Below, in pieces: positions 36,591-44,902 of a stretch of 64,000 bases of DNA. Below the pieces are notes generated by a model. It was not told where the DNA came from and did no database searches. It was given only the letters and a program-made list of their open reading frames with translations. Numbering within the stretch: position 1 is the stretch's first letter; each line of letters starts with the position of its first letter. Both the position numbers and the translations under genes were made by a program. The DNA lies in the NCBI GenBank assembly GCA_017449285.1, contig JAFSJX010000010.1:248001-312000 (forward strand). Direction: 5' to 3'. The stretch is from Treponema sp. GTDB lineage: Bacteria; Spirochaetota; Spirochaetia; Treponematales; Treponemataceae.

Positions 36591-36956
36591 TCACTGAACC
36601 GCCAGCACCATTTTTTCTTCGTCCCGCCTCTTCCAGACACAACGAAGAACCCGATGACCGTCAGAATCAAATCCCGCAGAAGTGACTTTTATGCTTTCCA
36701 ACCGCCACTCCGCCGAACACATTGCGCTCCACTCATCGAATTCCGCCTTGTCCGCAGATTTTTCGCACAGCCGACGGAAACTCCCTGCAACAAAGCAATC
36801 GCATTCGTATTTGTATGAGATTCGCTCTGTGTCAGAAAGGATTCGTTTCACTGGCTGCACCGCCGACGCGCAGATTCCCACAAAAAAAGACATCACCATG
36901 ACAGCACATACTGTCTCAATCAGCCTCATGCCCCGTCTCCCCGAAGCCAGCCGCAC
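36591..36956 (-). CDS. Minor pseudopilin-like protein
   Basis: A 121-residue protein with a prepilin leader: nine residues ending RRG, then MRLIETVCAVMVMSFFVGI, giving Gly at -1 and Glu at +5 with a hydrophobic helix. GTG 36956 was chosen because an ATG at 36929 would lose the leader. It overlaps the preceding pseudopilin-like gene by 41 bases. It could stand for GspI or GspJ. Confidence 0.72.
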   Translation of the reverse strand: MRLASGRRGMRLIETVCAVMVMSFFVGICASAVQPVKRILSDTERISYKYECDCFVAGSFRRLCEKSADKAEFDEWSAMCSAEWRLESIKVTSAGFDSDGHRVLRCVWKRRDEEKMVLAVQ

Positions 36957-37173
36957 GAAGGCTTTGACTCAAACGCAAATTTTCTTGCTCCAACTGCGCA
37001 TAAAACTTGTCTGCGCGGCGCAGGACAAAATCATGTTTCAACTGAATCATTGTCGTAACTGACAATCCCAGCGCGGACAAAACCAAAATCACGCATAACG
37101 TTCCGAAAAGAGAAAATCCCGAATCAAGAGACCATCTCCTACTGCCACGAAATGATGTCTTTGCCTTTTCCAT
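36916..37173 (-). CDS. Short pseudopilin-like protein without Glu5
   Basis: An 85-residue protein with a leader ending DSG before FSLFGTLCVILVLSALGLSV, a prepilin-like helix. Residue +5 is Gly instead of Glu; loss of Glu5 is known in the tip pseudopilin GspK, but that protein is far longer. ATG 37173 follows an AAGGAGG site; two GTG codons lie just upstream. It overlaps gspG by 35 bases and the next pseudopilin gene. Confidence 0.62.
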   Translation of the reverse strand: MEKAKTSFRGSRRWSLDSGFSLFGTLCVILVLSALGLSVTTMIQLKHDFVLRRADKFYAQLEQENLRLSQSLRAAGFGETGHEAD

Positions 37174-37609
37174 CACCACCCTCCTTTTTATCTGCTCCGT
37201 ATGAGAAAATCACGAACGGAAGCCCATCGGGCATCTCTGGCGGCATATTCGGACTTCCCGAAACCGCATACTGATATTCGTTTCCCCACGGGTCTTTCGG
37301 AATCAGTTTGTCGGTATACGGTCCGTTCCAGTTTTCAGGAACAGGAGAAACCTGCGGCTTTTGCCACAGCGCGGACAAGCCCTGCTCTTCGGTCGGGAAT
37401 GATCCGCAATCGATATAATAGGAATGCAGTGCAATTTTCAGGCTCTCAATCTGCGTTTTTGTTCCCGCAATACGCGCCCGCTGCAAAAGCGCATTCGCCG
37501 CCACCGCTGCCTGTCCTGCCAGCACTGCCGTTACCGCAAGCACCGCAAGCGTCTCCACAAATGTGAACCCCGCATCAATTCCGCTGACTTTTCTCTTCTG
37601 GCTTTTCAT
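37139..37609 (-). CDS. gspG: Type II secretion major pseudopilin GspG
   Basis: A 156-residue major pseudopilin. The leader ends DAG, followed by FTFVETLAVLAVTAVLAGQA (Glu5 present). The diagnostic GspG C-terminal part is kept: YYIDCGSFPTEEQGLSALWQ, then WNGPYTDKLIPKDPWGNEY. It would be cleaved by a prepilin peptidase that is not in this window. It is directly adjacent to gspF (TGA then ATG). Confidence 0.93.
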   Translation of the reverse strand: MKSQKRKVSGIDAGFTFVETLAVLAVTAVLAGQAAVAANALLQRARIAGTKTQIESLKIALHSYYIDCGSFPTEEQGLSALWQKPQVSPVPENWNGPYTDKLIPKDPWGNEYQYAVSGSPNMPPEMPDGLPFVIFSYGADKKEGGDGKGKDIISWQ

Positions 37610-38563
37610 TCAGACCCCCATTCCCATCATGTAAGGCATCAGCGTATTTTTAAGCAGAATCAGCATATAGACTGCGGCACAGCACAAAAGTACCGGTTGC
37701 TCACACGAAAGCACCGATGAGCGTAGTTTATCCGCCTTTTGTCCCAGCAATTTTGCCGTCCGCTCAAATACATTTTTCTCCCCGCCAGACTCTGCCATCG
37801 CAAGTTCTGTAGACACAATCTGTGCCGCCGAAGAAAAACCTGCCTCTTCCAGTTGCTCTGAAAATGCTTTTTCGGGCGGCTCTCCCCGCAGAAGATTCTC
37901 ACGAATTCCTAAAACTGCATCGCAAAGCCGCTCATTTTTTTCCACCACAGGGAGCGCACATTCCAGCGATTCGCTCAAGGATGTGCCTTTGTTCGTCAGA
38001 AAAGCCAATGCGTTCATCAGCGATACGCAAGGATTTGCCTGAGTTACCAATCTGAGGATGAACACCGCAAAAAACGCGACTCCCAGCAGAAAAAGACTTG
38101 CGAAGAAGAACGCGCCCGCCGCACCGTTCCGATACGCCAGATTGTCGTTCGCAAAAAAATGCGGAAACATCAGCGCGGCAAGAACCGAACTTGCAAGGCA
38201 CAGAACCACTACCACCGCAGGGTACAGCATCGCCCCGAAGAACGAGGCAAGCGATTTTTGTCTTGTGCGGAGCGTTTCCGCAAGAAAGCCGAACGTCTCA
38301 CCAAGGCAACCTTTTTCCTCTGCCGCGCCAACAAAAGCCGTGTACCATTGCGGAAAATGCACCGCCGAACATGAGCCAAGCACCGAAGACAAAGCGCGCC
38401 CCTCTTCCAAGCCAAATCCAATTTCTTCCGTAAGCGCACGAATTCTTGGATGAACCGACCGCATTCGGGTCAAATTCGTAACCGCTTTCCGCACGGGAAT
38501 TCCATGCTGAACCAACTCAGAAAGTTGTCCCGTAAAGATTGCCATTGCCGTTGATTGCGTCAT
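37610..38563 (-). CDS. gspF: Type II secretion platform protein GspF (short)
   Basis: A 317-residue inner-membrane platform protein with two GspF domains: FTGQLSELVQHGIPVRKAV with EEGRALSSVLG, and the second copy LAFLTNKGTSLSESLE. Three membrane helices are visible. It is shorter than the usual 400 residues, mainly through a reduced N-terminus. Its ATG overlaps the gspE stop (ATGA). Confidence 0.88.
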   Translation of the reverse strand: MTQSTAMAIFTGQLSELVQHGIPVRKAVTNLTRMRSVHPRIRALTEEIGFGLEEGRALSSVLGSCSAVHFPQWYTAFVGAAEEKGCLGETFGFLAETLRTRQKSLASFFGAMLYPAVVVVLCLASSVLAALMFPHFFANDNLAYRNGAAGAFFFASLFLLGVAFFAVFILRLVTQANPCVSLMNALAFLTNKGTSLSESLECALPVVEKNERLCDAVLGIRENLLRGEPPEKAFSEQLEEAGFSSAAQIVSTELAMAESGGEKNVFERTAKLLGQKADKLRSSVLSCEQPVLLCCAAVYMLILLKNTLMPYMMGMGV

Positions 38564-39840
38564 ATAACTGCCTCCTGAACAATTTTTTGTATGTCATCTG
38601 ATTTTTCCGCCGAGCAGATTGACCATGAAATCTCATCATTAAGCCTAAGAATTTCTGCGCTCAAAGAAAGTTTTCCCTCACACACATCAAGATGCTGCAC
38701 GATAATCCCCCGCAAAACAGATGCGAACGCTTTTGGCTCAACACCAAGTTGTCCAAGCCGAATAATCGTTTCATAAAAACCGCCCGTATGAAGTGTGGCG
38801 AACACCAAATGACCCGTTACCGCCGCTTGAACCGCAACCCGTGCTGTCTCCTCATCGCGGATTTCGCCGATAAACAGCACATCAGGGTCTTGTCGAAACA
38901 CCGCCCGCAACGCCGAAGCAAAATCCATACCAAACTGAGAATCCACCGCAATCTGCGTAATGCCGTCCAGCACATATTCAGGCGGCTCTTCAATCGTGAT
39001 GATTTTTCTCCTGCCGTTCCCGTTGATTTTTTCGAGCAGAGCCGCCGCCGTCGTTGATTTTCCAGAGCCAGTTGAGCCACAAATCAGCACCAGTCCGTTT
39101 TCAAGGGCGGCAAATTCAGACAACAACGCACACTGATTCTGCGAAAAGCCAAGCCCGCTAAAATCCAGCGGAATTCGTTTCGGGTCAAGCAGACGGAGAA
39201 CCAGTGAGTCAGTGAAACCATCGTTCTTGCCACTCACCACAGGAATGACAGACACGCGCACAAAAAGCCGACCGCTATCCGACAGTTTCTTGCCCACCGC
39301 AACCTGCCGCTCCACCACAAACTGACCGTCCTGTCCATTTCGCGCTTCCAGCACATCAAGTTTTGCGAGCATTTTGACGCGGCGCACCAGTTCGCGACTT
39401 CGCTCCTCCGCAAGACTGCATACCGTTTCCAGCGTACCGTTTATGCGGAAACGCACACGATTTTCTTCTATATGAATATCCGTTGCCCCACGATTCCGCG
39501 CATCATCCAGAAGAGAATCCAAAAGCAGAACCGCCGCGTGATAGCCATTCTCCTTGTCTGTAGATTTTGAGGTCGTCTTTGTCGATTCATCTGGGCGCAA
39601 GCCGTACTGCAAGGAAACGACATGCTCAAACTGCTCGCGGCTGATTTCGCTGAATTCGCAGAAACCGTTGACTCCGCCGCTTCGGAAGAATGTCTCAACT
39701 GATTTTTCCAGACGAGATTTCAATGCCTCATCAGTCATATCCATCAGCCCGAACGTAATATGGTCTTCATCGCTTTCCAACACCACTGCCCCGTTGTGCA
39801 GCGAAAACGGCGTAGAAAGCACAAATTCTTTTCCGCTCAT
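38560..39840 (-). CDS. gspE: Type II secretion ATPase GspE
   Basis: A 426-residue secretion ATPase. Walker A is ICGSTGSGKSTT, the Asp box is IITIEEPPEYVL, Walker B is DPDVLFIGEIRDEETA and the His box is GHLVFATLHTG. The N-terminal domain is short, and the tetracysteine zinc motif usual in GspE/PilB after the His box is not seen, so it is a streamlined form. It overlaps gspD and gspF by four bases each. Confidence 0.92.
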   Translation of the reverse strand: MSGKEFVLSTPFSLHNGAVVLESDEDHITFGLMDMTDEALKSRLEKSVETFFRSGGVNGFCEFSEISREQFEHVVSLQYGLRPDESTKTTSKSTDKENGYHAAVLLLDSLLDDARNRGATDIHIEENRVRFRINGTLETVCSLAEERSRELVRRVKMLAKLDVLEARNGQDGQFVVERQVAVGKKLSDSGRLFVRVSVIPVVSGKNDGFTDSLVLRLLDPKRIPLDFSGLGFSQNQCALLSEFAALENGLVLICGSTGSGKSTTAAALLEKINGNGRRKIITIEEPPEYVLDGITQIAVDSQFGMDFASALRAVFRQDPDVLFIGEIRDEETARVAVQAAVTGHLVFATLHTGGFYETIIRLGQLGVEPKAFASVLRGIIVQHLDVCEGKLSLSAEILRLNDEISWSICSAEKSDDIQKIVQEAVI

Positions 39841-41858
39841 CTGACAAACTCCTTGTACAGCCGCACAATTTCTTTTTTCTCAAAATCCGCCGTCACGTCC
39901 GCCTTTTTTGCGCCCGATTCCGCGCTCGGAACAAGATAAATGACCAACTCCGTTTTTTCCGCCGACACATTTTTTGTCTTGAACAGCCAGCCCAAAATCG
40001 GAATTTTCGACAAAAACGGCACACCCGATTCCATCTCACTTTCCTCATTTTGAATCAGTCCGCTTAGCACAACTGGCTCACCGCTTTTTGCCCGCACTTC
40101 CGTGGTAATCACTTTTTCGCTCGTCGGCGGAGGATTTCCCGTGCTTGCGGAAGAATCTATTCCCTGCCGTGAAACAGAGGCGGTAATTTTGCTCGTAATC
40201 ATGCCGTCACCCGTTACCGTTCCCGTCACTTCCAGTTTCAAACCAGAGGCGATTTCCTTGGTTATGCCCGAATAAATAGGCTTTCCTGTGTCGGGGTCAA
40301 GGTTGTTGTCGCGGTAGCGGTACGTGTTCGTATTCTGAAACGTAATCGTACTTCCGCTCACACCGTTCAACGTAGTGTCCGCAAAAACCTGCGCTTTTGA
40401 AGTATTGATTGCCGCCTGAAGTTCCGCCGCAAAATGAAGTCCGAACGCACCCACCACGTCAAGACTAAAATCCATCACGCTCCCTAACACCGCAGAAGCC
40501 GTATTCATGTCGCCCCGTTTTAGGCGGCTCGCAGAAAAATGCGCAGACCAGTCAGATGCCTTTGACTTCTGGTACTGCATAATCAGCAAATCATAGGAAA
40601 CCCTGATGACCGGCTTATCAAGCGAAGGCAACTCCGAAAGCAACCGCTGATACGATGCCTCAGTTCCCGTAAAATAAAAACTGTCGCCATGTCCGCTGTC
40701 AGAGACCTGATTTTTTTCCACAAAGGGCGGAAGATGCGCCATAAAATCCGCCGTCCGAAGATACTGCAACTGCACCAGATGAACTGGCTCCGCAACATCC
40801 ACGCTCTGCGCAAATTCCTCGAACAGCGACCTGTCATTTTCATCGGCGCGGAACAAAATGTCGCCCTGTCCGTTCACGCAAATCACTTCCACCTGCGGAA
40901 ACCGTTTCGCAGCCAGCGCAGAAAAATCCGCGCCCTTTCGGTACTGAAGCCGCAGATGATTCCACGATTTTGCCGCCGTCGTGATTTTTTCCCGCGCATT
41001 TTTTGAGGAAGCCACATAATACACGCCCTCATGCAGAACTGATTCCGCGCCGCCCTGCAAGCACAAAAGTTGCACCATCTCCGAAAATCTTTTCCCGCCA
41101 AAATTCGCGCGGACAATTTTTCCCTCGCCGCCAGAAACAAGGCAGAATTCGGGCTTTTCAGGCAAAGTCTGTCCCGCAAACGAAAACAATTTTTCCAGCG
41201 TGAACCCGACCTGCGCATTCATCACGTCACACCAAAAAAGTCCGTCCGTCACCGTAAATTCCGCGCGCCCCGCCGTCTGATTTGCTCCGATTGTCTGCCC
41301 GCTTCCCGAGCGCGTTACCCGATAAAAGCCCGATTTTTCTGCCGAAAGTTCAAATCCCGCGCACAACCCCGAAAGACGGCGCACCAATTCTTCTTTCGCA
41401 CAAAATCCCGTATGCACGCTCACCGGAACTTGCGGAAGATTCTCGCCCACAATGCAAACGCCACATTCCCTGCCCACGCGCTCAAAAATCCGCTCAGGCA
41501 CAACATCAAGCGCGTCCACCGAAAATTCATCGTTTCGCCGCTGAATCTGAATTCTGCTTACCGTCCACCGCGCATCCGTTTTTTCCACGTACAGCCGGGA
41601 TTTTTTCAAAAACGAATCGAACGCAAGGTCAAAATCCTCGCCCGCACAGCGAAAATCCGCCAGACCAAATACCGTATCGTCAGGAACAACGGGAAATCCT
41701 TTGAACTGCGAGACCGCGAACAGAATCTCCCCGATGTCCTGATGAACAAAGTCATACGAGACCACCACTTTTTCGACCGTTTTCTTTGATACGCCCGTTT
41801 CCGCCGCTATCAGAAAAAATGAAAGCATCAGCAGAACGGCAAGCATCTTTTTTTTCAT
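39837..41858 (-). CDS. gspD: Type II secretion secretin GspD
   Basis: A 673-residue outer-membrane secretin with a signal peptide (MLAVLLMLSFFLIAA), N-domains over the first half, and a C-terminal secretin domain. Typical parts are EVRAKSGEPVVLSGLIQNEE, SGVPFLSKIPILGWLFK and ELVIYLVPS. It forms the outer-membrane channel. ATG 41858 follows AAGGAGTTTTG. It is the first gene of the 15-kb minus-strand unit, divergent from corA. No gspC was found. Confidence 0.92.
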   Translation of the reverse strand: MKKKMLAVLLMLSFFLIAAETGVSKKTVEKVVVSYDFVHQDIGEILFAVSQFKGFPVVPDDTVFGLADFRCAGEDFDLAFDSFLKKSRLYVEKTDARWTVSRIQIQRRNDEFSVDALDVVPERIFERVGRECGVCIVGENLPQVPVSVHTGFCAKEELVRRLSGLCAGFELSAEKSGFYRVTRSGSGQTIGANQTAGRAEFTVTDGLFWCDVMNAQVGFTLEKLFSFAGQTLPEKPEFCLVSGGEGKIVRANFGGKRFSEMVQLLCLQGGAESVLHEGVYYVASSKNAREKITTAAKSWNHLRLQYRKGADFSALAAKRFPQVEVICVNGQGDILFRADENDRSLFEEFAQSVDVAEPVHLVQLQYLRTADFMAHLPPFVEKNQVSDSGHGDSFYFTGTEASYQRLLSELPSLDKPVIRVSYDLLIMQYQKSKASDWSAHFSASRLKRGDMNTASAVLGSVMDFSLDVVGAFGLHFAAELQAAINTSKAQVFADTTLNGVSGSTITFQNTNTYRYRDNNLDPDTGKPIYSGITKEIASGLKLEVTGTVTGDGMITSKITASVSRQGIDSSASTGNPPPTSEKVITTEVRAKSGEPVVLSGLIQNEESEMESGVPFLSKIPILGWLFKTKNVSAEKTELVIYLVPSAESGAKKADVTADFEKKEIVRLYKEFVR

Positions 41859-41997
41859 CAAAACTCCTTGCTTTTTTTCCGAAACCACATAGATATAGGC
41901 ACTAAAAATGAAAATCGGTCATTTTTTAAATAAAATATCAGAATATTACAAATACTTGTCTGTTTTATCTAAAGTAGACGACATAATGAGGGGTAAA

Positions 41998-43029
41998 ATG
42001 AGAAGGCAGAGAAGCGATTTTGACAGCAAGGCTCAGACTATGATTTATCTTTGGCAACAAGAAGAAGGCGTATTTGTCCGCAAAGAACAGGAAGAACTTG
42101 ACTCAAAACAGCGCACCTGGGTTGATGCCCGGAACGTCACTTCCGACGAAATGCTAGAGCTGGAAGAGACTTATCATATTGACCACGAACAGATGCTGGA
42201 CATTCTTGACCCTGACGAACTTTCCCGCATCGAAAAAGATGATGACTATGTGATTGCGATTCTGCGTCTCCCCGTATTTCAGCCAAAGGCAACACTCCAG
42301 CACTTTACCGCTCCCGTAGGAATCATCATGCTGCCCGACAAAATCATCACGATTTGCTGGACGAACTGCGAAGTCTTAAAAGACATTTCCGCAAACAGAA
42401 TCAAAGATTTGACGCTGAACGATTTTCCTGCGTTCATCATCAGAATTATGAGCCGAGCCATCACGATGTTTTTGCGCTACCTGAAAGAAATCAACCGCCG
42501 CACGAACAGCATTCAGCAGGAGCTGCAGGAATCGATTGCCAACAGCGAGTTGATTCAACTGCTCAACATGGCAAAATCACTGACTATGTTCGCCACATCG
42601 CTCCGTTCAAATCAACAGTTGCTCGAAAAAATCAGGAAGACCCGCATCCTTACGCTGGACGAAGATGACCGTGAATGGCTGGACGACGTGGAAATAGATT
42701 CAAGACAGGCTATGGAAATGGCAGACACCTACAGCACGATTACCGCAGGAACAATGGATACATTTGCCTCCGTCATCAGCAACAATATGAACATGGTGAT
42801 GAAACGGCTGACCGTCTTTTCCATTGCGCTTGCAATTCCTACGATTATCACGAGTTTTATGGGAATGAATATCCGCCTTCCTTGGGGGAACGAACCCACT
42901 TGGGCCGGAGTAATTTCAATCACATTCTTGTGCGTGGTGACGTTCTTCATCGCCTACGTGCTGATGGAAATCTCTCCGCTCAAACGGAAAAAAGACAAGA
43001 CAATCTGGAAATGGAGAAAAAAGAAATGA
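41998..43029 (+). CDS. corA: CorA-family divalent cation transporter
   Basis: A 343-residue CorA-type channel. The long cytoplasmic domain is followed by two C-terminal helices; the first ends in the signature GMN (SFMGMNIRLPWG). Substrate is usually Mg2+, with Co2+ or Ni2+ possible. ATG 41998 was chosen because GAGGGG lies 6 bases upstream; an ORF extension to 41908 has no such site. The stop overlaps the ATG of the SUMF1-domain gene. Confidence 0.92.
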   Translation: MRRQRSDFDSKAQTMIYLWQQEEGVFVRKEQEELDSKQRTWVDARNVTSDEMLELEETYHIDHEQMLDILDPDELSRIEKDDDYVIAILRLPVFQPKATLQHFTAPVGIIMLPDKIITICWTNCEVLKDISANRIKDLTLNDFPAFIIRIMSRAITMFLRYLKEINRRTNSIQQELQESIANSELIQLLNMAKSLTMFATSLRSNQQLLEKIRKTRILTLDEDDREWLDDVEIDSRQAMEMADTYSTITAGTMDTFASVISNNMNMVMKRLTVFSIALAIPTIITSFMGMNIRLPWGNEPTWAGVISITFLCVVTFFIAYVLMEISPLKRKKDKTIWKWRKKK

Positions 43030-44021
43030 AACAAGGTGAATTTACAGGCATTTTGAAAAAACTGACGGCAACCACGCTCTTTTTGCTTATGGCAACCGCA
43101 TTTTACGCGCAGGACAAATTCAATCCGATGGATGCCGTCAGGCTTGGTCCGACCGATGGCGCGGAATACGATGTGTTCGTGATTGGAGACGGAAGCCAAT
43201 CCTACACCGCGCGAAGATGGATTACGCCCTTTCTGGTGAACCGCTACGAAACCACCTACGCGTTGTGGTACATTGTCCGCACTGACGCAGAAAAAAAAGG
43301 CTATCACTTTATGAATCCCGGTCAGGAAGGCTCAACAGGAAAACGTGGCGCAAAACCGACGGCAACGAACCTGCATCACCCGGTCACGATGATTTCTTGG
43401 TATGACGCGGTGGTGTGGTGCAATGCCTACAGCGAATACTGCGGATTTACGCCCTGCTACACCTACAAGGGAAAAGTGCTGAAAGATTCAGAGGACACCG
43501 CAAAACTTGACCTTGCCGAATGTAACTGGAACGCAAACGGCTGGCGGCTTCCCACGGAGGCAGAATGGGAATACGCCGCCCGAAAGACCAAAAGCGGTTA
43601 CCAGAGCGGAAGTACCGTAAGCGGACAGGTTGACAAGAACGGCTTTAACGACCCCAGCATTCCCGAAGAAGAAGTCAGTTGGACGGCAAACAACGCCACA
43701 GGAACTCATATCGTTGGAACCGCTGGCACTCCGTTCACCGATGATGCCCCGCCAGCAGCCGGAAGCGGAAATCCCAACGACTGCGGACTTTTCGATATGG
43801 GCGGAAACGTACTGGAGTTCTGTTGGGATTGGTACGGCTCATACATCGACATTGACCCCGGGCTTCGTGCAATCGGAGCAGAATATGGTCATCAGCGTGT
43901 AAGCCGTGGCGGAAGTTGGAGCGAATACACCCCCTTTGCCTACACCGGCGACCGTTACAAATACGACCCCAACGAATACTACAACTACATGGGCTTCAGA
44001 ATCTGCCGCACAGCGAGATAA
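43026..44021 (+). CDS. Exported SUMF1/FGE-sulfatase-domain protein
   Basis: A 331-residue protein with a signal peptide (LTATTLFLLMATAFYAQ). The mature part is a SUMF1-type fold: FLVNRYETTYALWY, MISWYDAVVWCNAYSEYCGF, WRLPTEAEWEYAAR, GLFDMGGNVLEFCWDWYG, VSRGGSW and a final MGFRICRT. Formylglycine-generating enzymes share this fold, but most bacterial members of this type are binding or structural proteins, and the catalytic Cys pair is not evident. It is coupled to corA (ATGA overlap). Confidence 0.87.
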   Translation: MKQGEFTGILKKLTATTLFLLMATAFYAQDKFNPMDAVRLGPTDGAEYDVFVIGDGSQSYTARRWITPFLVNRYETTYALWYIVRTDAEKKGYHFMNPGQEGSTGKRGAKPTATNLHHPVTMISWYDAVVWCNAYSEYCGFTPCYTYKGKVLKDSEDTAKLDLAECNWNANGWRLPTEAEWEYAARKTKSGYQSGSTVSGQVDKNGFNDPSIPEEEVSWTANNATGTHIVGTAGTPFTDDAPPAAGSGNPNDCGLFDMGGNVLEFCWDWYGSYIDIDPGLRAIGAEYGHQRVSRGGSWSEYTPFAYTGDRYKYDPNEYYNYMGFRICRTAR

Positions 44022-44029
44022 TTCCTGTG

Positions 44030-44049
44030 AGTGCGCATGGACGCGCACT
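44030..44049. other. Short hairpin between convergent genes
   Basis: AGTGCGC (44030-44036) and GCGCACT (44043-44049) form a 7-base stem between the convergent SUMF1 gene and phosphoesterase gene. There is no T-run, so a terminator role is possible but weak. Confidence 0.35.
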
Positions 44050-44067
44050 GAAAAGCAAAGACGACCC

Positions 44068-44757
44068 TTATAATGTGCGCAACTCTGCTTTTGTCACACG
44101 CCACGCGCCGCTTTCTTCTTCCACTTCAAGCCAGGCGTACTTTCCTTCCGCAAGCGAGCCGGGATTGATTACCGTGGTCGTGCCAATCTGGTCAATACCC
44201 GCGCTCTCATGAATATGCCCCGTCACCACGGCAAGCGGCGCAGTCCTTTCTATAAGGGCGCGCAGTTTTTCGCTTCCCACGTGCATTCCGTTGGGAATCA
44301 TGTCGCATTTGGTGTCTTTCGGCGGATTGTGCATAATTAGAATCAGATTGTTCCAATGTCCGTTTTCGTCCGCGCCTTCTTTTGTATTCGTAACCACGTC
44401 AAAGTCCGCGACCAACTCATCTTCCGTGCGCTCGTAAGGCGTTGTTCCTGTAAACTTTGACCCGCCGCCGCTTCCCGCAAAGACAAGCCCCTCATGGTAG
44501 ACAAGGCTTCCCTCCACGCTAATGTCTTTTTCCTCAATCTGTGCGATAAAATCAGGCTCGTCGCAGTTTCCCAGCACAGAAAAAATCACCTCATGCTTGG
44601 CACAGAGTTTTTCCAGCACGGGTGCGGCAGTCTCCGTGTGCTCAAATTTGGCAAAATCCCCGCCAAACAGCACCGCATCCGTCGCCTTGAACTGCTCGTC
44701 CAGTTTGTCCAGCGCATTCACATCACCGTGAATATCAGAAAGTACCAACAATTTCAT
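44068..44757 (-). CDS. Metallophosphoesterase (calcineurin-like)
   Basis: A 229-residue cytoplasmic enzyme. Metal-binding motifs are LVLSDIHGD, LFGGDFAKF, VLGNCDEPD, LIMHNPP and VVTGHIHESAG, the complete series for this fold. The substrate is unknown; nucleotides or phosphodiesters are usual. ATG 44757 follows AAGGAGAAG. A GC-rich repeat fills the gap to hisC. Confidence 0.88.
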   Translation of the reverse strand: MKLLVLSDIHGDVNALDKLDEQFKATDAVLFGGDFAKFEHTETAAPVLEKLCAKHEVIFSVLGNCDEPDFIAQIEEKDISVEGSLVYHEGLVFAGSGGGSKFTGTTPYERTEDELVADFDVVTNTKEGADENGHWNNLILIMHNPPKDTKCDMIPNGMHVGSEKLRALIERTAPLAVVTGHIHESAGIDQIGTTTVINPGSLAEGKYAWLEVEEESGAWRVTKAELRTL

Positions 44758-44769
44758 ATCACTTCTCCT

Positions 44770-44898
44770 TGGGGCAAGCCCCAAACCCCATTTATTTAGG
44801 GGAGAGGAAACCCCTTAATTCCGAAGCAGGGGTTTCCTCACCCCTAAAACCCCACTTCTTCCCCGCACGGCTTAGGGCTATGCCCTAAGAACCCTATC
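44770..44898. repeat. Interspersed GC-rich repeat, family 1, divergent copy D
   Basis: The phosphoesterase-hisC gap is a GC-rich, hairpin-forming stretch: GGGGCAAGCCCC, GGAAACCCC with GGGGTTTCC, and TTAGGGCTATGCCCTAA. Its CCCC-TTCTTCC, AGGGCT and CCCTAAGAACCC order recalls the end of copies A and C, but similarity is weak. Confidence 0.4.
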
Positions 44899-44902
44899 CG
44901 CG

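Noticed and set aside
36591-37173. Frameshift between the two small pseudopilin-like genes
   Set aside because: Each has its own prepilin-like leader and hydrophobic helix, and the overlaps match the style of the operon, so two genes are more likely than one broken gene.
41070-41789. Long plus-strand ORFs opposite gspD, gspF and the RHS gene
   Set aside because: They have Arg/Ser/Pro-rich, low-information composition, no ribosome binding sites and no family motifs, whereas the minus-strand genes have clear domains.
42675-43025. N-terminal extension of the SUMF1-domain protein reaching back to 42675
   Set aside because: It lies in an alternative frame of corA; the signal peptide begins after the ATG at 43026, which overlaps the corA stop.
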